The position numbers and the translations under genes were made by a program. Positions 45,829-54,915 of a DNA stretch of 64,000 bases are shown piece by piece. The DNA is from Vreelandella nanhaiensis (GTDB lineage: Bacteria; Pseudomonadota; Gammaproteobacteria; Pseudomonadales; Halomonadaceae), in NCBI RefSeq assembly GCF_003990185.1, contig NZ_RZHF01000015.1, positions 372,136 through 436,135 on the forward strand, in the 5' to 3' direction. The notes below the pieces were generated by a model. It was not told the origin of the DNA. It saw only the letters and a program-made list of their open reading frames with translations, and did not search any database. Positions within the stretch are counted from its first letter, which is position 1; each line of letters opens with the position of its first letter.

Positions 45829-47381
45829 GATCTGTCTCCGTTCGCTGCCCGCTGGAAATCATCGGGGAAGTGGGCGAGGGCGCTTTGCACCGGGAAGGGG
45901 GCCATGCCACCCATGGCGCAGAGCGAGCCATCCACCATCGTTTCGCAGAGGTCATGGAGCAGGGCGAGGTTGGCCTCGCGGTTTTGGTTGGCGCGGATAC
46001 GATCAATCACCTCCACGCCACGGGTCGAGCCGATACGACAGGGCGTACACTTACCGCAGGACTCCACCTTGCAAAATTCCATTGAGAAGCGCGCCTGTTC
46101 GGCCATGTCCACGCTCTCATCAAACATCACTACGCCACCGTGGCCCAGCACCGCGCTTTCCGCGGCAAAAGCTTCGTAGTCCAGCGGCAGGTCCCACTGG
46201 GATTCCGGCAGGTAAGCGCCCAGCGGGCCGCCCACCTGTACGGCGCGCAGCGGTTTGCCACTTAGTGTGCCGCCGCCGAACTCCTCCATCAAGGTGCGCA
46301 GTGTGGCACCAAAGGCTAGCTCCACTAGGCCACCGCGCTTGACGTTGCCCGCCAGTTGCAGCGCCAGTGTGCCCCGGGAACGACCCATACCGTGGGTGGC
46401 GTAGGCCTCGGCGCCTTCGGCAAGAATAAACGGCACAGCGGCCAGCGAGAGCACGTTGTTAACCACTGTAGGGCGGCCAAACAGCCCCTCGATGGCGGGT
46501 AGTGGCGGCTTGAAACGCACCAGGCCACGTTTGCCTTCCAGGCTTTCAAGCAAAGAGGTCTCCTCACCACAAATATACGCCCCAGCACCCAGGCGCACTT
46601 CAAGGTGAAAGGCGCGGCCGCTACCGCATAGGTTATCGCCTAGGTAGCCGGCCTGTTCGGCGCGGGCAATCGCCTCGTCAAGAATTTCTTTGGCCAGCGG
46701 GTATTCCGAGCGCAGGTAGATGTAGCCCTGAGTCGCCTTCACCGCGAGTCCGGCAATGGTCATGCCCTCGATCAGCATGTAGGGGTCGCACTCCATCACC
46801 AGACGGTCGGCGAAGGTGCCAGAGTCGCCCTCGTCGGCGTTGCAGACGATATATTTCTGATCGGCGGGCGTGTCGAGCACTGTCTGCCACTTGATGCCGG
46901 TGGGGAATGCCGCTCCCCCGCGACCGCGTAGCCCGGAGGCTTTCACCTCCTCAACGATATCCTGCGGCTCGCGTTGCAACGCTGCCTCAAGGCCGTAGAA
47001 ACCGGTATGGGCGCGGTAATCCTCAATTGATAACGGGTCGGTGATGCCGATGCGGGCAAAGGTCAGGCGCTGCTGGCGAGCGAGATAAGCGATCTCTTCT
47101 GTTGGCCCTAGTGCCAGTGGGTGGCTGATGTTGCCTTCCAGTAGGCCGCTATCGAGCAGAGCGGTGACGTCGTTAGGCGAAACCGGACCGTAGGCGAACC
47201 GGCCGATGGGAGTTTCCACCTCGACCAGTGGCTCAAGCCAGGCAAGCCCGCGGGAGCCGTTGCGCACTAGAGTGATCGAATGGCCACGAGTGGCGGCTTC
47301 CCTTGCCAGACGGTTAGCGACGGCATCGGCGCCCAGTGACAGTGCCGTGGTATCACGGGGTACAAAAACGCGAATACTCAT
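45825..47381 (-). CDS. fdsB: NAD-dependent formate dehydrogenase, beta subunit
   Basis: NuoF-like diaphorase subunit that passes electrons to NAD+, 518 residues. Starts with a thioredoxin-like region, then the FMN/NADH domain (GLRGRGGAAFPTGIKW, CNADEGDSGTFADR, GAYICGEETSLLESLEG) and a C-terminal 4Fe-4S motif (ESCGKCTPCRIG). Overlaps fdsG and fdsA by 4 nt each. Confidence 0.96.
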   Translation of the reverse strand: MSIRVFVPRDTTALSLGADAVANRLAREAATRGHSITLVRNGSRGLAWLEPLVEVETPIGRFAYGPVSPNDVTALLDSGLLEGNISHPLALGPTEEIAYLARQQRLTFARIGITDPLSIEDYRAHTGFYGLEAALQREPQDIVEEVKASGLRGRGGAAFPTGIKWQTVLDTPADQKYIVCNADEGDSGTFADRLVMECDPYMLIEGMTIAGLAVKATQGYIYLRSEYPLAKEILDEAIARAEQAGYLGDNLCGSGRAFHLEVRLGAGAYICGEETSLLESLEGKRGLVRFKPPLPAIEGLFGRPTVVNNVLSLAAVPFILAEGAEAYATHGMGRSRGTLALQLAGNVKRGGLVELAFGATLRTLMEEFGGGTLSGKPLRAVQVGGPLGAYLPESQWDLPLDYEAFAAESAVLGHGGVVMFDESVDMAEQARFSMEFCKVESCGKCTPCRIGSTRGVEVIDRIRANQNREANLALLHDLCETMVDGSLCAMGGMAPFPVQSALAHFPDDFQRAANGDRS

Positions 47382-47872
47382 CCCATTACCTCCAACGGCC
47401 GGGTTTGCAGCTCATCCATCAGCGCATCGAAGGCCTCGGGGGTAACCCGCCCGCGCACGCTGTCGTCCACGCGGATGGACGGCCCGCAGGCGCAGTTTCC
47501 CAGGCAGTAAACCGCTTCAAGGGTGATTTCACGGTCGCTGGTCGTCTGATGGTAATCAATCCCAAGATGCGCCTTGGCGTGGGCTTCTAGTTGGCGGGCG
47601 CCTACCGCCTGACAGGCCTCTGCACGGCAAATCTGCACCACGTGGCGACCTGGCGGTGCGGTTCGAAAGTGGTGATAGAAGCTGATAACCCCATGCACTT
47701 CGGCACGGGTCTGCTGCAGCGACTCGGCGATAAGGGGGATGGCATCCGAGGGAATAAAGCCAAAGCGGTCCTGGAGGGCATGAAGAATCGGCAACAACGC
47801 GCCTGGCTTGTGTTTAAGAGCGTTGATCTCGGCCTGAATCGACTGCGACGACCATTCTCGAGACTCATTCAT
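47378..47872 (-). CDS. fdsG: NAD-dependent formate dehydrogenase, gamma subunit
   Basis: NuoE-like [2Fe-2S] subunit, 164 residues. Cluster ligands in VVQICRAEACQAVG and YCLGNCACGPSIRVD. First gene of the operon, with an AGGAGAG site before the ATG, divergent from the regulator gene 48010-49083. Confidence 0.95.
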   Translation of the reverse strand: MNESREWSSQSIQAEINALKHKPGALLPILHALQDRFGFIPSDAIPLIAESLQQTRAEVHGVISFYHHFRTAPPGRHVVQICRAEACQAVGARQLEAHAKAHLGIDYHQTTSDREITLEAVYCLGNCACGPSIRVDDSVRGRVTPEAFDALMDELQTRPLEVMG

Positions 47873-47999
47873 CAGGTCTCTCCTGGTGCTGATTATTATC
47901 TAATAAATATGCACAACTCTGCCTGTTTAAAATTGCTTATTAAAAAGAGCGTGCACCACGGTTATTGCAACGCTAGCATCAACCCAATAAGGACAAAAT

Positions 48000-48023
48000 A
48001 TGAAAAATAATGCCTATGAATAA
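48000..48023 (+). other. Possible 7-codon leader ORF before the fds regulator
   Basis: An AAGGA site (47989-47993) is spaced for ATG 48000, which reads MKNNAYE and stops at 48023, overlapping the regulator start in another frame. The regulator starts (48010 or 48016) are too far from this site. It may be a translational coupling device or chance. Confidence 0.35.
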
Positions 48024-49083
48024 AACCACGCAAAAAATCAGTGTCATCCCCTCTTGGTGCTTTCGCGATGAGGCAGGCAACCAGCTTGATTTACATCTGC
48101 TTCGCCTGCTTGAGGCGGTCTATCGGCGGGGAAAACTAACCCTTGCTGCTGGCGATGTTGGCATTTCATATCGCCATGCCTGGAATCTTTTGCGTCAGGG
48201 TGGGGAGTTTTTTGGTGTGCCGCTGGTGGAGCTGCAACGCGGGCGCGGTGCACGGCTTTCGCTGCTGGGCGAAAAACTACTATGGGCTGAGCAGCGTGCC
48301 ATCGCCCGTTTAGGACCGCAGTTGGAAAGCCTGGGCTCCGAGCTTAATCTCGCCATTCAGCAACAACAGCAAGGGGCGCTATCGGTTTTACGCCTGCACG
48401 CAAGCCATGGATTTGCCGTGGAATTACTCCCCAAGCACCTACACGAAATACCGCTGGATTTACAGTATTGTAGCCCCCAGGAGTCGCTGGCAGCGCTCAA
48501 CCGGGGAAGCTGCGATCTGGCGGGTTTTCACCTGCCGCGTGGCAAGGTTGGTGAGCGTGTTCGCATCGCCTACCAAGGCCTGCTAAAACCCCGACAGCAT
48601 CGGGTGATCGGTTTTATCGCTAGAACCCAAGGGCTGATGGTGGCGCCGGGGAACCCGCTAGGCATCACGGGCGTTGAATCGCTTGTCGATAATTCCGTGC
48701 GCTTCGTTAACCGCCAACTCTCCTCGGGTACGCGCTCGCTACTGGACTGCCTGTTAAAAGAGGCGGCGGTTTCAAGCAAGAAGATTCGCGGATTTGAAAT
48801 CGAGGAGTTTACCCACTCCGCCGTGGCGGCCTATGTGGCCGCCGGCATGGCGGATACCGGCTTTGGCGTGGAGGCCGCTGCGCAGAAGTTCGGGCTCGAC
48901 TTTATACCGCTGGCTATCGAAGATTACTTGCTGGCTTGCCACCATCGCTCTCTAAAAGAGCCTCGGTTTCGCGCCTTTCTGGAGATATTGCAAGGTGAGC
49001 CCTTTCAGGAAGCAGTCGAGCGCCTGCCGGGCTATAGCCCAAGCCAGTGTGGCAATATTATTGAAGTGGCAAGCCTTCTATAG
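48010..49083 (+). CDS. ModE/LysR-like regulator with substrate-binding domain
   Basis: 357-residue regulator: an N-terminal ModE/LysR-type helix-turn-helix (about 27-85, LHLLRLLEAVYRRGKLTLAAGDVGISYRHAWNLL) and a PBP-like C-terminal domain of the molybdate/tungstate-binding type (about 125-340, VRFVNRQLSSGTRSLLD, HSAVAAYVAAGMADTGFG). Proteins of this type stand next to fds operons and are thought to control them in response to formate or molybdate; here it is divergent from fdsG. The start is uncertain: ATG 48010 or 48016, neither with an ideally spaced ribosome site. Confidence 0.88.
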   Translation: MPMNKTTQKISVIPSWCFRDEAGNQLDLHLLRLLEAVYRRGKLTLAAGDVGISYRHAWNLLRQGGEFFGVPLVELQRGRGARLSLLGEKLLWAEQRAIARLGPQLESLGSELNLAIQQQQQGALSVLRLHASHGFAVELLPKHLHEIPLDLQYCSPQESLAALNRGSCDLAGFHLPRGKVGERVRIAYQGLLKPRQHRVIGFIARTQGLMVAPGNPLGITGVESLVDNSVRFVNRQLSSGTRSLLDCLLKEAAVSSKKIRGFEIEEFTHSAVAAYVAAGMADTGFGVEAAAQKFGLDFIPLAIEDYLLACHHRSLKEPRFRAFLEILQGEPFQEAVERLPGYSPSQCGNIIEVASLL

Positions 49084-49096
49084 AAGTAAGGGGCTT

Positions 49097-49140
49097 AAAA
49101 CGCTATGGGGCATGCCAAATGGCACGCCCCATAGCGTTAA
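49097..49140. terminator. Bidirectional terminator, fds regulator/dctM
   Basis: 13-bp perfect outer stem (49099-49111 with 49126-49138) plus an inner 4-bp stem (TGCC/GGCA). On the minus strand TTTTAAG follows. It separates two convergent genes. Confidence 0.75.
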
Positions 49141-49165
49141 TCCCTGCAAAGCGCTTTATACGTCG

Positions 49166-50428
49166 TTAATTACCCGACCAGCCCATTAATATCGGCACGT
49201 ACACTACCAGAAGCAGTACGCCAACCAGCCCCAGCAGGTAAGGCACGATGGCGCGCGTGATCCGCTCAAGCGGCAGTTGGGTCACCGACGATGCCACATA
49301 CAGGTTAATTGCCACCGGCGGCGTGATCATGCCAATGGAGAGCCCCACCACAATGATCAGGCCGAAGTGGATCGGGTCGATTCCCAGCTGTAGAACGAGC
49401 GGCAGCAGTACCGGCGTGAGGATAATCAATGCGCTGGCCGTTTCGATAAACACACCGGTCAGCAGAATGACGGCGACCACCAGCAGCATGATAATCAGCG
49501 GGTTGGTGGAGAGCGACAGCACCGATTGGGCGATAGCGCCGGGCACCTGCCAGCTAGACAGCGTCCAGCTCAGCACCGCCGACATGGCAATGACCAGCAT
49601 GATGACAGCCGTGGTCATGGCCGAACGAATCAGTAGCCGGTACACCTGGGACAGAGTTAAGTCACGGTAGACAAGCAACGACACCAGCAGCGCATAGTTG
49701 ACGGCGACCACCGCCGCCTCAGACGGCGTGAAAATACCTGAGAAGATACCGCCCAAGATAATCACCGGCGTCATCAACCCCCAGCTGGCAGCTTTCAGCG
49801 TACGCCAGATGGTCGTCAAGGAAAGCGGCGTGCCCTTGGGGTACTGACGTTTGTAGGCTTGGGTAATAGCAATTGCCATTAAGCCCAAGCCCATCGCCAA
49901 GCCGGGAAGAAAGCCACTCAAGAACAGCTTGGATACCGATTGCTGGGCAATCACCGCATAGATGATCATGGGCACGGAGGGCGGAATCACCACGCCGATC
50001 GTACCGCTGGCGGCAATCAGACTGGCCGCTGAGGCCGGGTCATACCCCTTGCGCTTAAGCTCCGGCACCAAGCTTGAACCGACCGCCGCCGTAGTGGCCG
50101 CCCCGGAACCTGAAATGGCCGCAAAGAACATGCCCGCCATGACGGACACGATCGAAAGCCCCCCGCGCATAAAGCCCACCAGGGAGTCAGCAAAACTCAC
50201 CAGTCGCTCGCTCACCTTGCCTTGGGCCATTAAGTCGCCCGCGAGGATGAACATGGGAATCGCGACCAGCGCAAACGAGTTGATGCCCTGAAACATCTGC
50301 TGGGTAACCACCATCAGCGGCACGCCCGACTGATACAGGGCATACAGCGTGCTTGCGCCAATCGCAAAGGCAATCGGAACGCCCAGCAGCATGAACAGGA
50401 AGAACAGGCCAAATAGCAGCATGGTCAT
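49166..50428 (-). CDS. dctM: TRAP transporter large permease
   Basis: 12-span large subunit of a DctPQM-type TRAP transporter for C4-dicarboxylates or related organic acids, 420 residues. Motifs: LLGVPIAFAIGASTLYAL, MFFAAISGSGAATTAAVGSSLVPELKRKGYDPASAASLIAASGTIGVVIPPSVPMI in two halves, and SIGMITPPVAINLYVASSV. Overlaps dctQ by 4 nt. Substrate not determined by sequence; the nearby 2-hydroxyacid dehydrogenase hints at a hydroxy acid. Confidence 0.94.
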   Translation of the reverse strand: MTMLLFGLFFLFMLLGVPIAFAIGASTLYALYQSGVPLMVVTQQMFQGINSFALVAIPMFILAGDLMAQGKVSERLVSFADSLVGFMRGGLSIVSVMAGMFFAAISGSGAATTAAVGSSLVPELKRKGYDPASAASLIAASGTIGVVIPPSVPMIIYAVIAQQSVSKLFLSGFLPGLAMGLGLMAIAITQAYKRQYPKGTPLSLTTIWRTLKAASWGLMTPVIILGGIFSGIFTPSEAAVVAVNYALLVSLLVYRDLTLSQVYRLLIRSAMTTAVIMLVIAMSAVLSWTLSSWQVPGAIAQSVLSLSTNPLIIMLLVVAVILLTGVFIETASALIILTPVLLPLVLQLGIDPIHFGLIIVVGLSIGMITPPVAINLYVASSVTQLPLERITRAIVPYLLGLVGVLLLVVYVPILMGWSGN

Positions 50429-50952
50429 GGCGTCTGTTCTCCCATCGGCTGTTTAGGTTTACCTTCAAATAGCAGTTCAAGCAGGTCGACCACGGCATAC
50501 CAGGCCATGATGGCCGCACTGATCGGCATCACGGCATACACATAGGACATGGGAAGGCGCAGCGAGGCGGATTTCTGGAAACTCTGCACCTGCATATAGC
50601 GATAACCAATCACCACCAGCGTAATCATGAAGGCGATAACCGCCAGCACCGCCAGCATCCGCGCTACCTGGCGTAGCCGGGCGGGGAGCGCGTCGACGGC
50701 AAAGGTGACGGCGATATGGTGACCGCGCTGAAAGGCCAGCGTGCCGGCCAGAAAGGTAATCCAGATCAGCAGAAAACGGGCGACCTCTTCGGTCCAGCCC
50801 ACCGCCGTGAACAGCACCCGCGAGACGATCTGGAGCGTGATCACCCCGATCAGAGCCGCCATGCCGATAAACACGACAGGCTGGATGATGGCATCCAGCC
50901 CGCGCTCAACCCACCGTAGCGGTGTTAACAACGTTTGAGAAAAAGTGGCCAC
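50425..50952 (-). CDS. dctQ: TRAP transporter small permease
   Basis: Four-span small subunit, 175 residues, with the DctQ pattern TEEVARFLLIWITFLAGTLAFQRGHHIAV. The start codon is directly adjacent to the stop of the truncated dctP gene. Confidence 0.92.
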   Translation of the reverse strand: MATFSQTLLTPLRWVERGLDAIIQPVVFIGMAALIGVITLQIVSRVLFTAVGWTEEVARFLLIWITFLAGTLAFQRGHHIAVTFAVDALPARLRQVARMLAVLAVIAFMITLVVIGYRYMQVQSFQKSASLRLPMSYVYAVMPISAAIMAWYAVVDLLELLFEGKPKQPMGEQTP

Positions 50953-51423
50953 TTACTGCAACGCCTCTTGGATACGCGGTAGATGATCGCCAAACTGCTG
51001 GCCGTACTTCTCATACACAGGAGCGACGGTGGCCTGGAAGGCTTCAAGGTCTGAGGGCAGCTTAAAAACAGAGAACTCATCGACAAAGTTGGCCACCGGG
51101 CCGTTGGTAATCACGCCCATATCCACGGTGCCGATCTGTATGCCTTCCAAAAGTGTGCGCTCATCGCCCAGGCTGGCATTGGGGTAAATATCCACCGTGA
51201 CTACGCCATCGGTTTTCTCGCTCACCAGCTCTTGAAAGCGCGCTGCGGCGATATGATAGGTGTCTTCGGTATTCACCACGTGGGCAAGGCGCAGCGTGGT
51301 GGGCGTAATCTCAGCGGCCTGACTGGTGAGTGAGGCACTAAGCAGACCCAAGCAGGCAGCAGAGCCGGTAGGACGTCTCAATAATGCAGGGGTAAAAAGG
51401 CAAAAGCTGGCGAGGCTATTCAC
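50953..51423 (-). pseudogene. dctP: TRAP solute-binding protein with internal deletion
   Basis: Remnant of a DctP receptor, 156 residues instead of about 330. A GTG start at 51423 with AGGAG upstream and a signal peptide ending SQAAE are intact. The first ~75 mature residues (RLAHVV, YPNASLGDERTLLEG, GTVDMGVITNGPVANF) and the last 31 (FQATVAPVYEKYGQQFGDHLPRIQEAL) match the intact paralogue at 53210-54208, but about 186 residues between them are gone, joined in frame at KLPS/DLEAF. The missing part includes the arginine motif (LRIRVMENP) that holds the substrate carboxylate, so it cannot bind ligand in the usual way. It remains translationally joined to dctQM. Confidence 0.85.
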
Positions 51424-51689
51424 AATATCTCCTGGGTGGGTTCGGTTGTTATTATGGGGGTGAGGGGGACAGTCAGGCTTCATCTATACCACATCGGCCT
51501 TGGCGCACAAATGCCTTCATTTTACCCAATTATTTAGCTGAAAAATAAAAATACTTTATAAAACCCAGGTTTGAATCGAGCATAGGCTAACAGTGGGTTG
51601 GCAATGCCTGCGAAAGAATGAGCAGACACGTAGTTAAAAACGGCCCACCAACCTGCTGCAACCGCCGTATTAATGAATACAGGAACCTT

Positions 51690-53075
51690 ATGAACTCTTT
51701 GATTAGCGATCTGATAGCGATAGTGGGCGAAAGCGGTGTACTGCTGGGTGAAGACGTGGCCCAGCGCAGCGTTGACTGGTTTACCGGCGCGCCATGCCAG
51801 GCCAAGGCGATCGTACGCCCGCAAACCACCGAGCAGCTCAGCAAGGTCATGGCGCTTTGCTATCAGGCAGACCAGCCGGTCGTGACCCACGGCGGCCTGA
51901 CCGGTGTGGTGCATGGCGGCATCGCAAGCCCTGATGAGCTGGTGGTTTCGCTGGAGCTGATGAATCAGATCGAAGAGATCGACGCGGTAGGCTCCACCAT
52001 GCAGGTGCAGGCAGGCGTCACGCTTCAGCGCGTTCAGGAAGCGGCACAAGAGATCGATATGCAGTTCCCGCTCGACCTAGGGGCTCGGGGTTCTTGCACC
52101 ATTGGCGGCAATATTGCCACCAATGCAGGCGGCATCCGGGTTATTCGCTATGGCATGATGCGCCAGCAGGTACTGGGTCTTGAAGCGGTACTAAGCGATG
52201 GCACCGTGGTCAGCTCGCTTAACAAGATGCTAAAAAACAATGCCGGTTACGACGTGAAGCAGCTGTTTATCGGCAGCGAAGGCACCCTGGGCGTTGTGAC
52301 CCGCGCAGTGCTGCGCCTGCAGCCCTATATGCCCAGCGAACAAACAGCCCTGGTGGCGGTACCTTCCTTTGACGCCTTGACCGCGCTGCTTAACCTGGTT
52401 TCCAAGGAGCTTGCCAACAGCTTGAGTGCCTTTGAAGCACTATGGAACAGCCACTACAAGCTGATGACCATGGAAGGCAGCAAGCACGCACCTTTGCTTT
52501 CCACCGACTCTCCCTTCTACGCCATTATTGAAACCCTGGGACTGGATGAAGAGCAGGACGCCGAAGCCTTCGCTCAGGTGCTGGAAACCGCCATGGAAAA
52601 AGAACTGATCACCGATGCGGTGCTGGCGAATTCCAGCGCCCAGCGTGAAGGCATCTGGGCGGTGCGCGAAGACATCGAATGGCTGGTAAGATCGCTCAAG
52701 CCGCTGTTCTCCTTCGATATCAGCCTGCCGATTCCGCATATGGACGAGTACGTTAATAACCTGGAGAAGGCGCTTAACGAGCAGTTCGCAGAAAGCGCCG
52801 AGATCCTTGTGTTCGGCCACCTGGGCGATGGCAACCTGCACATCATGATTACGGTACGCGACGACAGCCTGCAAAGCCGCCGCCAGGTGGAGGAGCTGGT
52901 GTACGGCTCACTGGTGAAATACAACGGCTCGATTTCCGCCGAGCACGGCGTAGGGTTAGAGAAAAAAGAGTACCTGAAGCTCTCCCGCTCACCGGAAGAG
53001 ATCGACCTGATGAAGCGTATGAAGCAGGCGCTGGACCCCAAGGGGCTATTAAACCCCGGCAAGATTCTGGGTTAA
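51690..53075 (+). CDS. FAD-linked 2-hydroxyacid dehydrogenase, GlcD/D-lactate type
   Basis: FAD enzyme of 461 residues that oxidises a D-2-hydroxy acid such as D-lactate, glycolate or D-2-hydroxyglutarate. The PCMH FAD-binding domain (about 20-210) has THGGLTGVVHG and GARGSCTIGGNIATNAGG; the C-terminal catalytic domain shows VFGHLGDGNLHIM and ISAEHGVGLEKKEYL with metal-binding histidines. No iron-sulfur part. Start at ATG 51690 with AGGAA before it. It lies between the two dctP genes on the opposite strand, so the TRAP substrate may be its substrate (inference). Confidence 0.9.
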   Translation: MNSLISDLIAIVGESGVLLGEDVAQRSVDWFTGAPCQAKAIVRPQTTEQLSKVMALCYQADQPVVTHGGLTGVVHGGIASPDELVVSLELMNQIEEIDAVGSTMQVQAGVTLQRVQEAAQEIDMQFPLDLGARGSCTIGGNIATNAGGIRVIRYGMMRQQVLGLEAVLSDGTVVSSLNKMLKNNAGYDVKQLFIGSEGTLGVVTRAVLRLQPYMPSEQTALVAVPSFDALTALLNLVSKELANSLSAFEALWNSHYKLMTMEGSKHAPLLSTDSPFYAIIETLGLDEEQDAEAFAQVLETAMEKELITDAVLANSSAQREGIWAVREDIEWLVRSLKPLFSFDISLPIPHMDEYVNNLEKALNEQFAESAEILVFGHLGDGNLHIMITVRDDSLQSRRQVEELVYGSLVKYNGSISAEHGVGLEKKEYLKLSRSPEEIDLMKRMKQALDPKGLLNPGKILG

Positions 53076-53099
53076 GCGGTCTCATCAGCCCGATAAAGC

Positions 53100-53126
53100 A
53101 AAAGGCCACCTTGCGGTGGCCTTTTT
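53100..53126. terminator. Bidirectional terminator
   Basis: 10-bp perfect stem (53101-53110 with 53115-53124), loop TTGC, T run on the right and A run on the left. Serves the FAD dehydrogenase and the convergent dctP gene. Confidence 0.82.
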
Positions 53127-53151
53127 GTTACCCGTAAGCGGTGAAGCGCAG

Positions 53152-53221
53152 CGTTACTGTGTCACCGTTACTATGTCTCCATTACTATGTCTCCGTTCCT
53201 ATGCCAGCGTTACTCAGCCAG
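53152..53221. repeat. Five 14-bp tandem repeats at the end of dctP
   Basis: Five head-to-tail 14-base units starting at 53152, 53166, 53180, 53194 and 53208 with the core CGTTACTATGTCTC. The units differ by 1-6 bases. The last unit covers the dctP stop codon (53210-53212) and the last codons. Confidence 0.75.
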
Positions 53222-54208
53222 CGCTTCACGGATACGCGGCAGGTAATCACCAAACTGCTGACCGTACTGCTCATAGATGGGAGCTACCGCCTCTTGGAAG
53301 GCTGCAATATCCGGCGTTTCGTTGATCTCCATGCCGGCTTCTTTCAGTGAGGCCAGCTGCTCGGCTTCCATCTCAGCATTCATCTGGCGCTCGTACTCGG
53401 CGGCTTCCTGAGCGGCTTCTTCAATCACGGCCTGGGCGTTTTCAGGCAGCTTGTTCCAGGCGGGCATGCCCATCACAAAAATGGCCGGCGCGTAGGTATG
53501 GCGCGAGAGTGTCATGTAGGTCTGGGTTTCATCCAGTTTAAACGAGTGCACCACGTTCACCGGGTTTTCCTGGCCATCAATGGTGCCCTGCTGCATCGCG
53601 GTCAGCGCTTCGTTCCATGCCATGGGAATGGCGTTGGCGCCCAGCGCGCGGAAGGTATCGGTGTAAACCGGGTTTTCCATTACGCGGATGCGTAGGCCAT
53701 CCATATCGTCCGGCGTGTTAACGGCGCGCTCGCTGTTGGTCAGGTTACGGAAACCACGCTCGGCGTAAGCCAGGCCTTTCAGGTTAACCTCGGAAAGCTT
53801 GTCCAGAAGCTCCTGGCCGATCTCGCCATCCAGCACGCCGTAGGCGGCCTCGGGCGAGGGGAACAGGAAGGGCAGTTCAAACACCGCCATCTCTTCCACA
53901 AAGTTGGCCACCGGGCCGTTGGTGATCACGCCCATATCTACGGTGCCGATCTGCATCCCTTCAAGCAAGGTGCGCTCGTCGCCCAAACTAGCGTTGGGGT
54001 AAATCTCGATGTTTACCTTGCCATCGGTGCGCTCCTCCACCAGCTCTTCGAACTTGGTGGCTGCCAGATGAAAGCCGTCCTGTTCGTTGACCACGTGCGC
54101 CAGGCGCAGGGTAACCGGGTCCATATCGTCAAAATCAGCCGCGTTGGCAGTACCTGCCAGCGCCAGAGAGATGCCTAGAGCCAGCGTGTTCAGTGTAAAT
54201 GTTTTCAT
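53210..54208 (-). CDS. dctP: TRAP solute-binding protein, intact DctP paralogue
   Basis: Periplasmic receptor of the DctP family, 332 residues, signal peptide ending GTANA. It has the full set of motifs: RLAHVVNEQDGFHLAA, YPNASLGDERTLLEGMQIG, the carboxylate-binding segment GLRIRVMENPVYTDTFRALGANAIPM (about 176-201, with the key arginine) and AMQQGTIDGQENP. No permease gene adjoins it; the paralogous damaged receptor sits with dctQM 2 kb away on the same strand, so this one probably serves that permease. Start at ATG 54208; the open frame further upstream reads through the tRNA gene on the other strand. Confidence 0.94.
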   Translation of the reverse strand: MKTFTLNTLALGISLALAGTANAADFDDMDPVTLRLAHVVNEQDGFHLAATKFEELVEERTDGKVNIEIYPNASLGDERTLLEGMQIGTVDMGVITNGPVANFVEEMAVFELPFLFPSPEAAYGVLDGEIGQELLDKLSEVNLKGLAYAERGFRNLTNSERAVNTPDDMDGLRIRVMENPVYTDTFRALGANAIPMAWNEALTAMQQGTIDGQENPVNVVHSFKLDETQTYMTLSRHTYAPAIFVMGMPAWNKLPENAQAVIEEAAQEAAEYERQMNAEMEAEQLASLKEAGMEINETPDIAAFQEAVAPIYEQYGQQFGDYLPRIREALAE

Positions 54209-54349
54209 TTTTATGTGTTCCCTATACGTAAAAAGAGAAAGTGCCTGCAAAGCATGCACCACACGGGGGAAAACGGTCAATCCAACGCGCAGTAAAGCCG
54301 CCGCATGGCTGGACACAGCGCGCCCACACAGGTACGATACGCACCCAAT

Positions 54350-54426
54350 GCGCCCGTAGCTCAGTTGGATAGAGTGTCGGCCTCCGAAGCCGAAGGTCGT
54401 AGGTTCAATTCCTACCGGGCGCGCCA
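54350..54426 (+). tRNA. tRNA-Arg (anticodon CCG)
   Basis: 77 nt with encoded CCA. Acceptor stem GCGCCCG/CGGGCGC, anticodon stem TCGGC/GCCGA with loop CTCCGAA (anticodon CCG, codon CGG), T stem GTAGG/CCTAC with TTCAATT loop. Followed by a terminator. Confidence 0.95.
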
Positions 54427-54433
54427 TTATTTC

Positions 54434-54467
54434 AAGGGCTTACGTTAACTCGTAAGCCCTTTTATTT
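54434..54467 (+). terminator. Terminator of the tRNA-Arg gene
   Basis: 11-bp perfect stem (54434-54444 with 54451-54461), 6-base loop, followed by TTTTATTTT, 7 nt after the tRNA. Confidence 0.88.
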
Positions 54468-54915
54468 TGCGTGTGCCAAGCTCGCCAACATTAGAGCTAA
54501 TACCGTTATCAATCTAATGACTTTTAGCTTTTACCTGGTACAAGATGCGGCACAGGCTTGTCAGCGCACACCCATCCATTCCGCAAGCTATTGATTCGCT
54601 CTCTATCGTTAGCGTTGTAGTAATGCGCTGATAAAAATTCCATCCAGAGAAGACGTTGGCGTGGCAAGCAGTAGTGCAACGTTAACTATCAACTATCAAT
54701 CAATATGCACTGACAGTTGGCTCGTGCCCTTTAGTAGCGCCAATGACCATCTTCGGCATAGCATGTCTGTTCATAATGAGATTATCGTTAAATAAGGTTA
54801 GTTATAACTTTAATTAAGTTCATAGTATTAGTTCTGAGAAAAGGTTAAAGTGTCATCTTTAGGAATGCTTTATGACCAAAGAGCGACTTACGTATGCTTT
54901 TTCTGGTTAGAGAAT
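54468..54915. other. Non-coding region after tRNA-Arg
   Basis: About 450 bp without a gene or convincing RNA, turning AT-rich towards 54780-54915. No integrase and no obvious copy of the tRNA 3' end were seen here. Confidence 0.5.

Noticed and set aside
53152..53221. Short regular repeats as a CRISPR array
   Set aside because: Units of 14 bases are head to tail without spacers, and no cas gene is present.
54209..54427. 73-codon N-terminal extension of the intact dctP frame (MARPVGIEPTT...)
   Set aside because: This is a well-known false translation of the tRNA complement; the true signal peptide starts at 54208 and the tRNA occupies 54350-54426.
54427..54915. Prophage or integrative element next to tRNA-Arg
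   Set aside because: No integrase, no phage gene and no direct repeat of the tRNA end found in the window.
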